Both the position numbers and the translations under genes were made by a program. A stretch of DNA of 64,000 nt from Propionivibrio hellwigii (GTDB lineage: Bacteria; Pseudomonadota; Gammaproteobacteria; Burkholderiales; Rhodocyclaceae), in assembly GCF_041770905.1 (NCBI RefSeq), contig NZ_JBEUWX010000002.1, positions 1,550,001-1,614,000 on the forward strand, given 5' to 3'. Below the pieces are notes generated by a model. That model searched no databases and was not told the DNA's origin. It saw only the letters and a program-made list of their open reading frames with translations. Shown here one piece after another: positions 41,132 to 51,502 of the stretch. Position 1 is the first letter of the stretch. Every line of letters starts with the position of its first letter.

Positions 41132-43591
41132 ATGTCCAGCCAAAATATCGCCGATAAAGCATCCGGCTTCCTCGAACGCGTCAATGACAAACTGCTCAAT
41201 GTGGTCGCTGCCGATCCAGCGACGGCAAACGACAAGGAGCGGTATCGCGCACTTACCCACGTCGCCCGCGAGCAGCTTTCCAGGCGCTGGGTCAAAACAC
41301 AGATTGAAGACCGCGAGAACCAGGCGCGACGCATCTACTACCTATCGATGGAATTCCTGATCGGCCGCGCGCTGAACAATGCGCTCTCAGCGCTGGGTCT
41401 GCACGAGCAGGCGGAGGCCGCATTCTCCGAACCCGGCGGACCCTCGCTCGCCGACGCGCTCGAATGCGAACCGGATGCCGCGCTTGGTAACGGCGGTCTT
41501 GGCCGCCTCGCCGCTTGCTTCCTCGACTCGATGGCAACGCTGGAACTGCCGTCATGGGGCTACGGCATGCGTTACGAATACGGCATGTTCGCGCAGTCCA
41601 TCGTCAACGGTATGCAGGTCGAGCGGCCCGATGCCTGGTTGACGGAAGGCGCACCATGGGAATTCTTCCGTCCCGGTACCGTTTATACGGTGCATTTTGG
41701 CGGAACAGAGGAACATTACGGCGAGTGGGCGGAATGGAACGCCGCCGAATCCGTTGAAGCGCGCGCCTACGATTACGTGATTCCCGGCCACGGCACCGAG
41801 CGCGTCAGCACCCTGCGCCTATGGAAGGCGGGCGCACCGGCGCAGATAGACCTGAATGCCTTCAATTCCGGCGACTACGGCCGCGCCGCCGAATTCAAGA
41901 ACCGCTTCGAAAACATTTCCTGGGTGCTCTATCCGAACGACAGCACCGCCGCCGGCCGCGAACTGCGGCTGCGTCAAGAATATTTCTTCGTCTCGGCCTC
42001 ACTGCAGGACATTCTCCAGAATCATCTGGAAGAGTACGGCAACCTCAACAACCTCGCCGACAAAGTCGCCATTCACCTCAACGATACGCACCCGGCCATC
42101 AGCATCGCCGAGCTGATGCGCCTGCTCTGCGACGAGCACGGCATCCTCTGGGCGCACGCCTGGGAGCAATGCCAGCGCATTTTCTCCTACACCAACCACA
42201 CGCTGATGCCCGAAGCGCTGGAGACCTGGCCAGTCGGCCTGATGCAGTACCTGCTGCCGCGTCACATGCGCATCATTTACCGTATCAATCAGGAGTTTCT
42301 CAGCGAGGTCGAACAGCGCTTCCCCGGTGATATCGAGCTGATCCGCCGCGTTTCCCTGATCGACGATACCAGCGGCGATGCCAACAACAGGCGCGTGCGG
42401 ATGGCCAATCTTTCCATCGTCGGCAGTCACCGCGTCAATGGCGTCTCGAAGCTGCATTCCGACCTGATGGTGCAAACCATCTTCGCCGACTTTGCCCGCC
42501 TCTATCCCGACCGCTTCGACAACAAGACCAACGGCGTCACGCCGCGCCGCTGGCTGGCGCAGGCCAACCCCGGCCTTGCCGCCCTGCTCGATCAGCGGCT
42601 GGGCGGTCCCGGCTGGCGGCTGCATCTCGACCGCCTGTCCGCGCTGCGTTCGGCGGCCGACGACGCCCAGTTCCGCAGTGACTTTGCCGCCGTCAAACGG
42701 GCAAACAAGCTGCGTCTGGCCGAATACATCAAACGCGAGCTGGACATCACGCTCGACCCCGACGCGCTGTTCGACGTACAGATCAAGCGCATCCACGAAT
42801 ACAAGCGGCAACTGCTCAACGTGCTGCACGTCATCTCCCACTACAACGCCATCATTCACGGCATCGCCGACGATGCGCCGCCGCGCTGCGTCATCTTCGC
42901 CGGCAAGGCCGCGTCGTCCTACGCCATGGCTAAGAGCATCATTCACCTGATTCATGACGTAGCCAACGTCGTCAATAACGATGCGCGCGTGCGTGACCGC
43001 CTGAAAGTCGTTTTCGTGCCGAACTACGGCGTTTCCCTGGCCGAAATCATCATTCCGGCGGCCAACCTGTCGGAACAGATTTCCACCGCCGGCACCGAGG
43101 CTTCCGGCACCGGCAACATGAAATTCGCGCTCAACGGCGCGCTGACCATCGGCACCGAGGACGGCGCCAACATCGAAATCCGCGATCAGGTCGGCGCCGA
43201 CAACATCTTTATCTTCGGCAACAGTGCCGCGCAGGTCGAAGCGCTGCGCCGCGAGGGTTATGACCCGCGCGCCATCTACCAGAATGACCCGGCACTCAAC
43301 GAAACGCTGAACAAGATCGACGGCGGCTATTTCGCGCCGAACGACCGTAAGCGCTACCACGACATCTTCAATTCGCTGGTCAATTACGGCGACCACTACC
43401 AGCTGCTCGCCGATTTCGCCAGTTACATGGAAACGCAGCAACGCGTCGGTGCGCTTTACCGTTCGTCGGACGAATGGCAGCGCAAGGCCATTCTCAACGT
43501 GGCCGGGATGGGCATATTCTCCTCCGACCGCACCATCCGCGAATATGCGACCGAGACCTGGGATCTGGCCGCAGCCCTGAAACCCGAATGA
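41132..43591 (+). CDS. glgP: Glycogen/alpha-glucan phosphorylase
   Basis: PLP-dependent GT35 phosphorylase releasing glucose 1-phosphate from alpha-1,4-glucan ends. 819 residues from ATG 41132. Visible features include YYLSMEFLIGRAL, GNGGLGRLAACFLDSMATL, HLNDTHPAISIAELMR, KTNGVTPRRW, RIHEYKRQLLN and the PLP-lysine signature EASGTGNMKF (about residue 660). It is the first gene of glgP-glgB-glgX-malQ. It is preceded by the hairpin-repeat array at 40.6-41.0 kb, which could influence its transcript. Confidence 0.96.
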   Translation: MSSQNIADKASGFLERVNDKLLNVVAADPATANDKERYRALTHVAREQLSRRWVKTQIEDRENQARRIYYLSMEFLIGRALNNALSALGLHEQAEAAFSEPGGPSLADALECEPDAALGNGGLGRLAACFLDSMATLELPSWGYGMRYEYGMFAQSIVNGMQVERPDAWLTEGAPWEFFRPGTVYTVHFGGTEEHYGEWAEWNAAESVEARAYDYVIPGHGTERVSTLRLWKAGAPAQIDLNAFNSGDYGRAAEFKNRFENISWVLYPNDSTAAGRELRLRQEYFFVSASLQDILQNHLEEYGNLNNLADKVAIHLNDTHPAISIAELMRLLCDEHGILWAHAWEQCQRIFSYTNHTLMPEALETWPVGLMQYLLPRHMRIIYRINQEFLSEVEQRFPGDIELIRRVSLIDDTSGDANNRRVRMANLSIVGSHRVNGVSKLHSDLMVQTIFADFARLYPDRFDNKTNGVTPRRWLAQANPGLAALLDQRLGGPGWRLHLDRLSALRSAADDAQFRSDFAAVKRANKLRLAEYIKRELDITLDPDALFDVQIKRIHEYKRQLLNVLHVISHYNAIIHGIADDAPPRCVIFAGKAASSYAMAKSIIHLIHDVANVVNNDARVRDRLKVVFVPNYGVSLAEIIIPAANLSEQISTAGTEASGTGNMKFALNGALTIGTEDGANIEIRDQVGADNIFIFGNSAAQVEALRREGYDPRAIYQNDPALNETLNKIDGGYFAPNDRKRYHDIFNSLVNYGDHYQLLADFASYMETQQRVGALYRSSDEWQRKAILNVAGMGIFSSDRTIREYATETWDLAAALKPE

Positions 43592-43661
43592 ACGAATGCC
43601 ACCGCATTCAAGTTTTCAACCCGTCTGAGGCCAATCCTCACCAACCATCGGGAGAGCGAGC

Positions 43662-45863
43662 ATGCTGAACAAGGACGAAGCGCTGGCGCTTTGCCGCGCC
43701 GAACACGGCGACCCATTCGCTGTTCTGGGGCCGCACAAAGATGCCGAGGGGTGCTTATGGCTGCGAACCCTGCAGCCGGGCGCCGACGCCGTGTACGCGA
43801 TCGACGCGGAGAGCGGCCAGTTTCTGGTCGAGCTGAAGCAGCGCGAAATCGAACCTTTCGGCGCTTTTTCAGGCCTGTTCGAGGCGCAAATACCGGCGCG
43901 GCCCGCCGCCGGCGACGCCGCACCGCCACGCTATCGCCTGCGCATCGTTTGGCCCGGCGGCGTTCAGGAAGCCGACGATCCGTACCGCTTCCCGCCTGTG
44001 CTGGGCGAGATGGACGTTTGGCTGCTGGCCGAAGGCTCCCATCTTCGCCCTTTTGAACGGCTTGGCGCACACCCGTGCCAGATCGATGGCGTCGACGGCG
44101 TCGCCTTCGCCGTCTGGGCGCCGGACGCCCAACGCGTCAGCGTCGTCGGCGATTTCAATACCTGGGACAGTCGCCGCCACCCGATGCGCCAGCGACCGGA
44201 ATGCGGTGTTTGGGAAATCTTCCTCCCCGGTATCGATGTCGGCGCGCGCTACAAGTATGAGATCCGCGCGCGCAGCGGCGAAATCATGCCGCACAAGGCC
44301 GACCCCTACGGTTTTGCCGCCGAGCTGCGCCCGGCCACCGCTTCCATCGTCACCCATATGCCGCCGCCCGCGCCGCGTCAGCATCAGGAAACGCGCCTCG
44401 ACCAACCGGTCTCGATCTACGAAGTGCATCTCGGTTCCTGGCAGCGTAACAGCGACGGCGGTTTTCTCGACTGGCAGGAAATGGCGCAACGCCTGATTCC
44501 CTACGCAGCCGACCTCGGCTTCACCCATCTCGAACTGCTGCCCGTGTCGGAACATCCGTTCGACGGCTCCTGGGGCTATCAGCCGCTGGGGCTTTACGCG
44601 CCGACCGCGCGCTTTGGCTCACCGCAAGGCTTCCGCGATTTTGTCGCCGCCTGCCATGCCGCCGGACTGCAAGTCATCGTTGACTGGGTGCCCGCGCATT
44701 TTCCAAGCGACGCCCACGGCCTGGCGCGCTTTGACGGACAGGCGCTCTACGAGCACGCCGACCCGCGTGAAGGCAGGCATCAGGACTGGGGCACATTGAT
44801 CTACAACTTCGGCCGCCGCGAGGTCTTCAATTTCCTGACCGGCAACGCCCTGTTCTGGATCGAGCGTTACGGCATCGACGGTCTGCGCGTCGACGCCGTT
44901 GCCTCAATGCTCTACCGCGACTACAGCCGCAAGGAAGGCGAGTGGATTCCCAACGCCTTCGGCGGCCGCGAAAATCTGGAAGCCGTGCATTTCTTGCGCC
45001 GCATGAATGAAGTCATCGGTCAGGAATGTCCCGGCGCAGCCACTTACGCCGAGGAATCGACCGCCTGGCCGTCAGTCAGCCGTCCGCCGTCGATGGGCGG
45101 ACTCGGCTTTCATTACAAATGGAACATGGGCTGGATGCACGATGTGCTCGACTACATGACGCGCGACCCGATTCATCGCCGTTATCACCACAACCAGCTT
45201 ACCTTCGGCCTGCTTTACGCTTTTACCGAAAACTTCGTCCTGCCGCTCTCCCACGATGAAGTCGTCCACGGCAAAGGCTCGCTGATCAGCAAGATGCCGG
45301 GCGACTACTGGCAGAAATTCGCCAATCTGCGCGCCCTGTACGGCTTTATGTGGGGCCATCCGGGCAAGAAGCTGTTGTTCATGGGCGGAGAATTTGCCCA
45401 GTGGAACGAATGGAACGATGCCGGCGCGCTCGACTGGAACCTGCTTGACTTCCCGATGCACGACGGCGTGCGCCGCTTGATCCGTGACCTCAACCAGCTC
45501 TACCGCCACACGCCCGCTTTGTACGAGATCGACTTTGAACATCAAGGCTTCGAATGGATTTCGGCAAACGATTCCGACAACTCGGTCATCGCCTTTCTGC
45601 GTTATGGACGTGACCGCGCGCGCACCGTACTCTGCGTCTGCAACTTCACGCCGGTCGTCCGCCACGACTACCGGCTCGGCGTCCCCGGGCCGGGGCGCTT
45701 TGTCGAGCGGATCAACACTGACTCGCATTATTATGGCGGCAGCAACGTCGGTAATCCTTTCGGCGGCGCCTATGCCGAAAATATTCCCTCGCACGGGCGC
45801 GACTGGTCAGTATCGCTGACCTTGCCGCCACTGGCCACGGTGATTTTTGAATGGGAGCATTGA
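43662..45863 (+). CDS. glgB: 1,4-alpha-glucan branching enzyme
   Basis: GH13 enzyme that forms alpha-1,6 branches in glycogen. 733 residues: an N1 carbohydrate-binding domain (about 1-105), a CBM48 domain with VSVVGDFNTWDSRRHPM, and the catalytic barrel with YEVHLGSWQ, the nucleophile in DGLRVDAVASMLYRDYSR (near 410), the acid/base Glu in YAEESTAWP and the LSHDEVVHGKGSL motif. RBS GGGAG precedes the ATG. It ends 13 bp inside glgX. Confidence 0.96.
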   Translation: MLNKDEALALCRAEHGDPFAVLGPHKDAEGCLWLRTLQPGADAVYAIDAESGQFLVELKQREIEPFGAFSGLFEAQIPARPAAGDAAPPRYRLRIVWPGGVQEADDPYRFPPVLGEMDVWLLAEGSHLRPFERLGAHPCQIDGVDGVAFAVWAPDAQRVSVVGDFNTWDSRRHPMRQRPECGVWEIFLPGIDVGARYKYEIRARSGEIMPHKADPYGFAAELRPATASIVTHMPPPAPRQHQETRLDQPVSIYEVHLGSWQRNSDGGFLDWQEMAQRLIPYAADLGFTHLELLPVSEHPFDGSWGYQPLGLYAPTARFGSPQGFRDFVAACHAAGLQVIVDWVPAHFPSDAHGLARFDGQALYEHADPREGRHQDWGTLIYNFGRREVFNFLTGNALFWIERYGIDGLRVDAVASMLYRDYSRKEGEWIPNAFGGRENLEAVHFLRRMNEVIGQECPGAATYAEESTAWPSVSRPPSMGGLGFHYKWNMGWMHDVLDYMTRDPIHRRYHHNQLTFGLLYAFTENFVLPLSHDEVVHGKGSLISKMPGDYWQKFANLRALYGFMWGHPGKKLLFMGGEFAQWNEWNDAGALDWNLLDFPMHDGVRRLIRDLNQLYRHTPALYEIDFEHQGFEWISANDSDNSVIAFLRYGRDRARTVLCVCNFTPVVRHDYRLGVPGPGRFVERINTDSHYYGGSNVGNPFGGAYAENIPSHGRDWSVSLTLPPLATVIFEWEH

Positions 45864-47899
45864 ACCACGTGACCACACAGACACCGGAAAAAACGCTGGA
45901 AACCGGCCGCCCGTGGCCGCTCGGATCACGCTGGGATGGCGCCGGCGTCAATTTTGCCCTGTTTTCGGCGCATGCCGCGCGCGTCGAATTATGTCTGTTT
46001 GACGGCGGGCAGGAACGCCGCCTGACGCTGCCCGGGAGAACCGACCAGATCTGGCACGGCTATCTGCCCGGCGCGCGTCCCGGCCTGCGTTACGGCTATC
46101 GCGTCTATGGGCCGGAGGAAGGGAAAGCGTGCGCGGCAGTCCCCGGCAACCGCTTTGCCCCCCAACACCTGCTGCTCGATCCCTATGCGCGCGAACTGGC
46201 CGGCGACCGGCAGCTTTTCCAGGCCGACTCTGGCACCGGCGCTGCTCCCGCCTGGGCCCTCCTGACATCCCGCGTCGCCGACCCCACTTCCTTCGATTGG
46301 GGCAACGATGCCCCGCCTGATATTCCACTGGCCGATTCGGTGATTTATGAGATTCACGTTAAAGGCGCCACGCAAATGCATCCCGACGTCCCCGAAGCAC
46401 AGCGTGGAACCTATGCCGGCCTCACCTCTCCCGCCATGCTGCAGCACTTTAAGAAGCTCGGCGTCACTGCCCTCGAATTGTTGCCTGTGCACGCCTTCAT
46501 CGACGAGCCACGACTGGCAAGCAGCGGCCTGAAAAATTACTGGGGCTACAACACGCTGGCCTTTTTCGCACCGGAATCACGCTACGCCGGCGGCGAACAG
46601 CCGGTCATTGATGAATTCCGAACCATGGTGCGGACACTGCACCGGGAAGGCATTGAGATCATTCTCGACGTCGTTTTCAACCACACGGCCGAGAGTGACG
46701 AATCCGGCCCGACGCTGAGTTTTCGCGGCATCGACAACGTCAGCTACTACCGCCTGCCGGCCGACGACCCGATGCGCTATGAAAATTTTAGCGGCTGCGG
46801 CAATACGCTGAATCTCACGCATCCGCGCGTTTTGCAACTGGTCATGGACGCACTGCGTTACTGGGTCGAGGAAATGCACATCGACGGCTTCCGCTTCGAT
46901 CTGGCCACGGCACTGACGCGCGAGAGCGCCTTTCTCGCCGCGATCCGCCAGGACCCGGTGCTCCAGCGCGTCAAGCTGATTGCCGAGCCCTGGGATCTGG
47001 GCATGGATGGCTATCGGCTCGGCCGCTTCCCGCCCGGCTGGAGCGAGTGGAACGATCGTTTCCGCGACGACGTGCGCGCCTTCTGGCTGACGGGTGAGGC
47101 CGGTATCGGCGCACTGGCGCAGCGGCTGGCCGGGTCGAGCGAAGTTTTCCGGCATGATGGGCGGCTACCGCAGGCGGGCATCAATTTCATCACCGCACAC
47201 GACGGCTTTACCCTGCGCGATTTGGTCAGCTACCGGCACAAACACAATGCGGCGAACGGCGAAGGCAACCGCGACGGCCACAGCCATAATTTTTCGTCGA
47301 ACTGCGGCGTCGAAGGCGACAGCGACGATCCCGTTGTCAACGAATGCCGACGCCGTCTGCAACGCGCCCTGCTTGCTACCTTGTTTGCCGCGCAGGGCGT
47401 ACCGATGCTGCAAGGCGGTGACGAAATTGGCCGTACGCAACGGGGCAACAACAACGCCTATTGTCAGGATAATCCGCTGACCTGGATCGACTGGACGCGT
47501 GTCGATAGTGAATTGTTCGACTTTACGGCCGGCCTGATTGCGCTGCGCAAGCGGCTGCCACACTTGCGCCGGCGCGCCTGGTTGACCGGCCGTTCCGCGG
47601 CGTGTGGACGCCGCGATGTCATCTGGCTGCATGCCGAAGGACGCGAAATGCGCCAGGACGACTGGCAGGCAACGCCGTCGGGCGTGCAACAAAATATGCT
47701 CGGCTGCCTGCTCGATGACGCTGCCGGGAAGCTGCTACTGCTGTTCAATCGCGGCGCCGACGCGCAGAACTTTGTTTTGCCGACGGGCCGCTGGCAAATG
47801 CTGTGCGACACTGCCGCCGACGTGCCGTTCGCCGAACGCAGCATGTGCGGCTGCACGACGCTGGCGGGCCGCAGCGTGCAGTGGCTGCGGCAAGACTGA
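45851..47899 (+). CDS. glgX: Glycogen debranching enzyme GlgX
   Basis: GH13 isoamylase-type enzyme that hydrolyses alpha-1,6 links in limit dextrins. 682 residues. CBM48 (PLGSRWDGAGVNFALFSAHA) is followed by the catalytic barrel with DVVFNHTAESDESGP, the nucleophile in DGFRFDLATALTRE (near 337), LIAEPWDLGMDGY and ITAHDGFTLRDLVSY. ATG 45851 overlaps glgB by 13 bp. A GTG at 45869 is an alternative start. Third gene of the glycogen operon. Confidence 0.95.
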   Translation: MGALNHVTTQTPEKTLETGRPWPLGSRWDGAGVNFALFSAHAARVELCLFDGGQERRLTLPGRTDQIWHGYLPGARPGLRYGYRVYGPEEGKACAAVPGNRFAPQHLLLDPYARELAGDRQLFQADSGTGAAPAWALLTSRVADPTSFDWGNDAPPDIPLADSVIYEIHVKGATQMHPDVPEAQRGTYAGLTSPAMLQHFKKLGVTALELLPVHAFIDEPRLASSGLKNYWGYNTLAFFAPESRYAGGEQPVIDEFRTMVRTLHREGIEIILDVVFNHTAESDESGPTLSFRGIDNVSYYRLPADDPMRYENFSGCGNTLNLTHPRVLQLVMDALRYWVEEMHIDGFRFDLATALTRESAFLAAIRQDPVLQRVKLIAEPWDLGMDGYRLGRFPPGWSEWNDRFRDDVRAFWLTGEAGIGALAQRLAGSSEVFRHDGRLPQAGINFITAHDGFTLRDLVSYRHKHNAANGEGNRDGHSHNFSSNCGVEGDSDDPVVNECRRRLQRALLATLFAAQGVPMLQGGDEIGRTQRGNNNAYCQDNPLTWIDWTRVDSELFDFTAGLIALRKRLPHLRRRAWLTGRSAACGRRDVIWLHAEGREMRQDDWQATPSGVQQNMLGCLLDDAAGKLLLLFNRGADAQNFVLPTGRWQMLCDTAADVPFAERSMCGCTTLAGRSVQWLRQD

Positions 47900-47952
47900 C
47901 CGGCAAATCGCTGCGGATAACAACGGACACTGGAATTTTTACTGGGATTTTC

Positions 47953-49512
47953 ATGTCAAGCAAACGACTCAGCGGCATTCTGCTGCACCCGACCTCATTG
48001 CCTGGCCCGCATGGTTCCGGCGACTTTGGCGAAGCCGCCCGGCATTTCATCGACTGGCTGGCCGCCGGCGCACAGACGCTCTGGCAAATTCTGCCGCTGA
48101 GCGGCATCGGTCCCGGCAATTCGCCCTATATGAGTCCGTCGGCCTTCGCTGGCAACGAATTGCTGATCGACCTGACGCAACTCCACCATAGCGGCTGGCT
48201 GCGCGCCGAGGACATCGCACCCGAATCCGCGCTGCGCGACGAGCGTGTCGACTACTCGGCCGTGATCCCCTACCGCATGCGGCGCCTGCGTCTGGCGGCC
48301 GAACGCTTTTTCAGCGAAACGCACGGGCACGAGGAAGCCCATCAGGACTTTGCCGCCTTCTGCGCCGAAGCACAGTCATGGCTGGACGATTACGCGCTGT
48401 TCATGGCGCTCGATCAACAATACGGCGGCGAGGGCAAACTTTGGCAGGATTGGCCCGCGACATTGGCGCTGCGAGACCCCGATGCCCTGCAAGAAGCCGC
48501 GCAAACGCTGGCCGGCGAATGCGATTTCTGGAAATTCTGCCAATGGTGTTTCGACCGCCAATGGCACGCGATCAAGCAATATGCCAATGAACGCGGCATT
48601 CGCATCATCGGCGACATGCCCATTTTTGTTTCCGCACATAGCGCCGATGTCTGGATGCATCAAGCGCTGTTCGATCTAGGCGCCGACGGCCGCCCGCGCG
48701 TCATTGCCGGCGTCCCGCCCGATTACTTCAGCGCTACGGGGCAGCGCTGGGGCAACCCGCTCTATCGCTGGAATATTCACGCACAGAACGGCTATCGCTG
48801 GTGGATCGCGCGTATCCGGCGCGTGCTCTCACTCTGCGACGGCGTGCGCATCGACCACTTCCGCGGCTTTGAGTCCTACTGGGAAATTCCCGCCGATGCG
48901 GAGATGGCCGTTCACGGCCACTGGCAGCCGGGGCCCGGCCTCGCCCTCTTCGAGGCCATTCGCCAGGCCGGCCTGTTCGACGAGATGAACAGCGCGGACG
49001 GCGGCACCCCAAAAATCTTCGCCGAAGACCTCGGCATCCTCACCCCAGAAGTCGTTGCCCTGCGCCGTACCGTCGGTTTGCCCGGCATGCGCATCCTGCA
49101 ATTTGCCTTCGACGGCCAAAGCGACAACCTCTACCTGCCGCATAACTTTACGCCGGACACCGTCGTCTATACCGGTACCCACGACAATGACACCAGCCTC
49201 GGCTGGTGGAACGCGCTCGGCACGCACCAGCAGGACGATGTACGCCGTTACCTCGACACCGACGGCAGCGCCATACACTGGGCGTTGATCCGCGCCGCTG
49301 CCGCTTCGGTTGCCGCGATCAGCATCGCCCCCATGCAGGACGTGCTTGGCCTCGATACGCACAGCCGCATGAACCGGCCCGGACAAAGCCACGGCAACTG
49401 GGAATGGCGCTTCCAGTGGCGTCAAGTCGAACCCTGGCACGCCGGGCGCCTCGCCGAACTGGCGCATCTATACGGCCGTCACCCCAACGCCCCTCGGCCG
49501 GCATTTGCATAA
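47953..49512 (+). CDS. malQ: 4-alpha-glucanotransferase (amylomaltase)
   Basis: GH77 enzyme that disproportionates malto-oligosaccharides. 519 residues from ATG 47953, the start that matches the family opening SGILLHPTSLPGPHGSGDFG. Catalytic motifs: DGVRIDHFRGFESYWEIPA (nucleophile Asp near 300), FAEDLGILTPEV (acid/base) and YTGTHDNDTSLGWW. It completes the pathway with glgP, glgB and glgX. Synthesis genes glgA and glgC are not in the window, so this operon covers branching and breakdown. Confidence 0.96.
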   Translation: MSSKRLSGILLHPTSLPGPHGSGDFGEAARHFIDWLAAGAQTLWQILPLSGIGPGNSPYMSPSAFAGNELLIDLTQLHHSGWLRAEDIAPESALRDERVDYSAVIPYRMRRLRLAAERFFSETHGHEEAHQDFAAFCAEAQSWLDDYALFMALDQQYGGEGKLWQDWPATLALRDPDALQEAAQTLAGECDFWKFCQWCFDRQWHAIKQYANERGIRIIGDMPIFVSAHSADVWMHQALFDLGADGRPRVIAGVPPDYFSATGQRWGNPLYRWNIHAQNGYRWWIARIRRVLSLCDGVRIDHFRGFESYWEIPADAEMAVHGHWQPGPGLALFEAIRQAGLFDEMNSADGGTPKIFAEDLGILTPEVVALRRTVGLPGMRILQFAFDGQSDNLYLPHNFTPDTVVYTGTHDNDTSLGWWNALGTHQQDDVRRYLDTDGSAIHWALIRAAAASVAAISIAPMQDVLGLDTHSRMNRPGQSHGNWEWRFQWRQVEPWHAGRLAELAHLYGRHPNAPRPAFA

Positions 49513-49673
49513 CGCCCGCACCGCGATGCGCCTGCTTCCGTGCATCGCGCCATGCCACGGCATTCGACGCCATTTTTATGCCCTTGCTGAAACATTCCAG
49601 CGCATTTCCTGAATGCCATTTTCTGAATGCTATACTGAAAGTGCACCGTCCCCAACCCCTGAAAGGAAGCGCT

Positions 49674-50063
49674 ATGACCGGCACCGCAAAAACCACCAGA
49701 AAGGGAACTGCCACTGCTAAACCGGCCGCGAAATCCGCTGCAAAAACCGCAGCCGCCACCAAGAAACCGGCGGCCAAGGCAAATGCCGCAGCCTTAAACA
49801 AGGCTGCAGTACAACCTGCACCGAAAAAAACGGTTAAGACAGCGAGCAGGCTGACCGGCTTATCGACGGCACCCGCCCCAGTTTCGCCGCCTCCCGTCGA
49901 AATCGTGCAAAAAAGATTGATCGTCGTTAGTGAGGACGAACGCTATCGTATGATTGCCGAGGCCGCTTACTACCGCGCCGAGAACAGTCAGTTCCAAAGC
50001 GATCCAGTCAGCGACTGGGTCGAGGCGGAAAAGGAAATCGCCACCCTGCTCGGCAAGGACTAA
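49674..50063 (+). CDS. Histone H1-like tail fused to a DUF2934 domain
   Basis: 129 residues. Residues 1-55 are a Lys/Ala/Thr/Pro-rich stretch (AAKTAAATKKPAAKA) like bacterial H1-like DNA-binding tails. The C-terminal part, ERYRMIAEAAYYRAE...SDWVEAEKEI, matches the small DUF2934 domain. The combination suggests a basic, nucleic-acid-binding protein of unknown role. ATG 49674 follows GAAAGGAAG. It lies after the glycogen operon but probably has its own promoter, and a strong terminator follows. Confidence 0.75.
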   Translation: MTGTAKTTRKGTATAKPAAKSAAKTAAATKKPAAKANAAALNKAAVQPAPKKTVKTASRLTGLSTAPAPVSPPPVEIVQKRLIVVSEDERYRMIAEAAYYRAENSQFQSDPVSDWVEAEKEIATLLGKD

Positions 50064-50068
50064 AAAAC

Positions 50069-50114
50069 CGGCGGCGGCACGGCGAGCGATATTTCGCTGG
50101 CCGCCGCCGTTTTT
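50069..50114 (+). terminator. Rho-independent terminator after the H1-like gene
   Basis: Long GC-rich stem CGGCGGCGGC/GCCGCCGCCG with an inner AGCGA/TCGCT stem, followed by T5. It starts 5 bp beyond the stop codon. Confidence 0.88.
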
Positions 50115-50625
50115 GCGCGTATGCGCACACTTTATCCAGTATCCCGACACGAATGCACAATGCCTGCATACGACGCAGGCAATACAGCGCACGTATCTGG
50201 ATCGGTCTGCGTTCAAGTCCTTTGACCGGCGTATCTGGGGCGACGGAGAAACAAATACAAAGAGGGCGACAAACCCGAAAGCTTAACGAAAACGCCGATA
50301 CTCACCGTGCAGCGTATCTATGGCAATCAACCGCAGGCGGACGAAACCGGCGTTTTTTCGACCGGCGCTGCCCAAGACCGCTGGTTTTCGCACCTCTCCG
50401 TGACCGTGCCTAAAGAAGCCGCCAGCAGGGAATAGTGCGAACCAGTTGGTGCTGCCGAATATATGGGGCGCCCTGCCCCAGCGCCTTTCCCCGTTGATTC
50501 GGGCGGAAGCTGTAACCAACCCATCATCCGTCGCCGTACCTTCCTGATCCTACCCGTCGCCGCAGGCGCCACTCTGCCTGTTGCCCCGTATAATCCCCTG
50601 TACCCCCAAGCACGGAGAAAAAACC
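50115..50625. other. Intergenic region with a possible gene remnant
   Basis: 511 bp. Apart from a plus-strand frame at 50238-50435 that looks like a decayed coding fragment (listed separately), no feature is seen. Confidence 0.45.
50238..50435 (+). pseudogene. Possible start-less gene fragment
   Basis: An open frame without a start codon reads KYKEGDKPESLTKTPILTVQ, then IYGNQPQADETGVFSTGAAQ and RWFSHLSVTVPKEAASRE, and stops at 50435. The residue mix looks coding, but I recognise no family and no 5' end is left. Confidence 0.25.
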
Positions 50626-51375
50626 ATGAACCACATCGAGAACAAGGTCGTCATCATCACCGGCGCCTCATCGGGCATCGGCGAAGCCACCGCTTACAAG
50701 CTGGCCGAAGCGGGCGCCAAGCTGGTGCTGGGCGCGCGCCGTGAAGAAAAACTCAAAGCCATCGCCGACAGCATCAATGGCAAGGGCGGCGCTGCGGTCT
50801 ATCGCGTGACCGACGTCGTCAACCCCTCAGACAGCAAAGCACTGGTACAACTCGCGCTGGATAGTTTTGGCAAAGTGGACGCCATCTTCCTCAATGCCGG
50901 GCTGATGCCGAACTCGCCCTTCGCTGCGCTGGAAACCGACAACTGGAACGCGATGGTGGACGTCAATATCAAAGGCGTCCTGAATGGCATCGCCGCCGTG
51001 CTGCCGACGTTCATCGCACAAAAATCCGGACATGTGCTGGCGACTTCGTCGGTGGCCGGGCTGAAAGCCTACCCGGGCGCGGGCGTGTACTGCGGCACTA
51101 AATGGGCGGTCAAGGCCATCATGGAATCGTTGCGCATGGAGTCGGCCCAGGCGGGAACAAATATCCGCACCGCGACCATCTACCCGGCAGCGGTACAGTC
51201 CGAACTGGTCGACCACATCACCGACAGCGCCACCTCCGGCAGCTACCGCAAGCTCTACGACACTTACGAAATCCCCGCCGAACGCGTTGCCAGCGTGGTC
51301 GCCTTCGCCCTGAACCAGCCGGATGACACCAATATCAGCGAGTTCACCATCGGCCCGACCACCCAGCCGTGGTAA
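50626..51375 (+). CDS. SDR family oxidoreductase (YdfG-like)
   Basis: 249-residue classical SDR. Cofactor loop ITGASSGIGEATAYKLAEAG (about 11-30), GARREEK after beta2 (Arg pair suggests NADP), NAG in FLNAGLMPNSPF, catalytic Ser in ATSSVAG and YCGTKWAVK (YxxxK). Similar to broad-specificity 3-hydroxy acid/aldehyde reductases. The in-frame upstream ATG at 50581 is rejected because CGGAG lies 9 bp before 50626 and the family start fits there. Confidence 0.85.
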   Translation: MNHIENKVVIITGASSGIGEATAYKLAEAGAKLVLGARREEKLKAIADSINGKGGAAVYRVTDVVNPSDSKALVQLALDSFGKVDAIFLNAGLMPNSPFAALETDNWNAMVDVNIKGVLNGIAAVLPTFIAQKSGHVLATSSVAGLKAYPGAGVYCGTKWAVKAIMESLRMESAQAGTNIRTATIYPAAVQSELVDHITDSATSGSYRKLYDTYEIPAERVASVVAFALNQPDDTNISEFTIGPTTQPW

Positions 51376-51502
51376 TACCCAGCCCAGGAACAACCTGAAT
51401 GTAACGGGTCTCCTCACCGTATTACTGGAATCTGTCCGCAGCGCACTGCTTTTTCGGCCTGATTTTTGGAATGAAGCGATATGCGCTCATTGGGTAAAAA
51501 AG

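Noticed and set aside
41999..43441. Minus-strand frame of 480 codons opposite glgP
   Set aside because: Shadow of glgP; no family motifs and no ribosome site.
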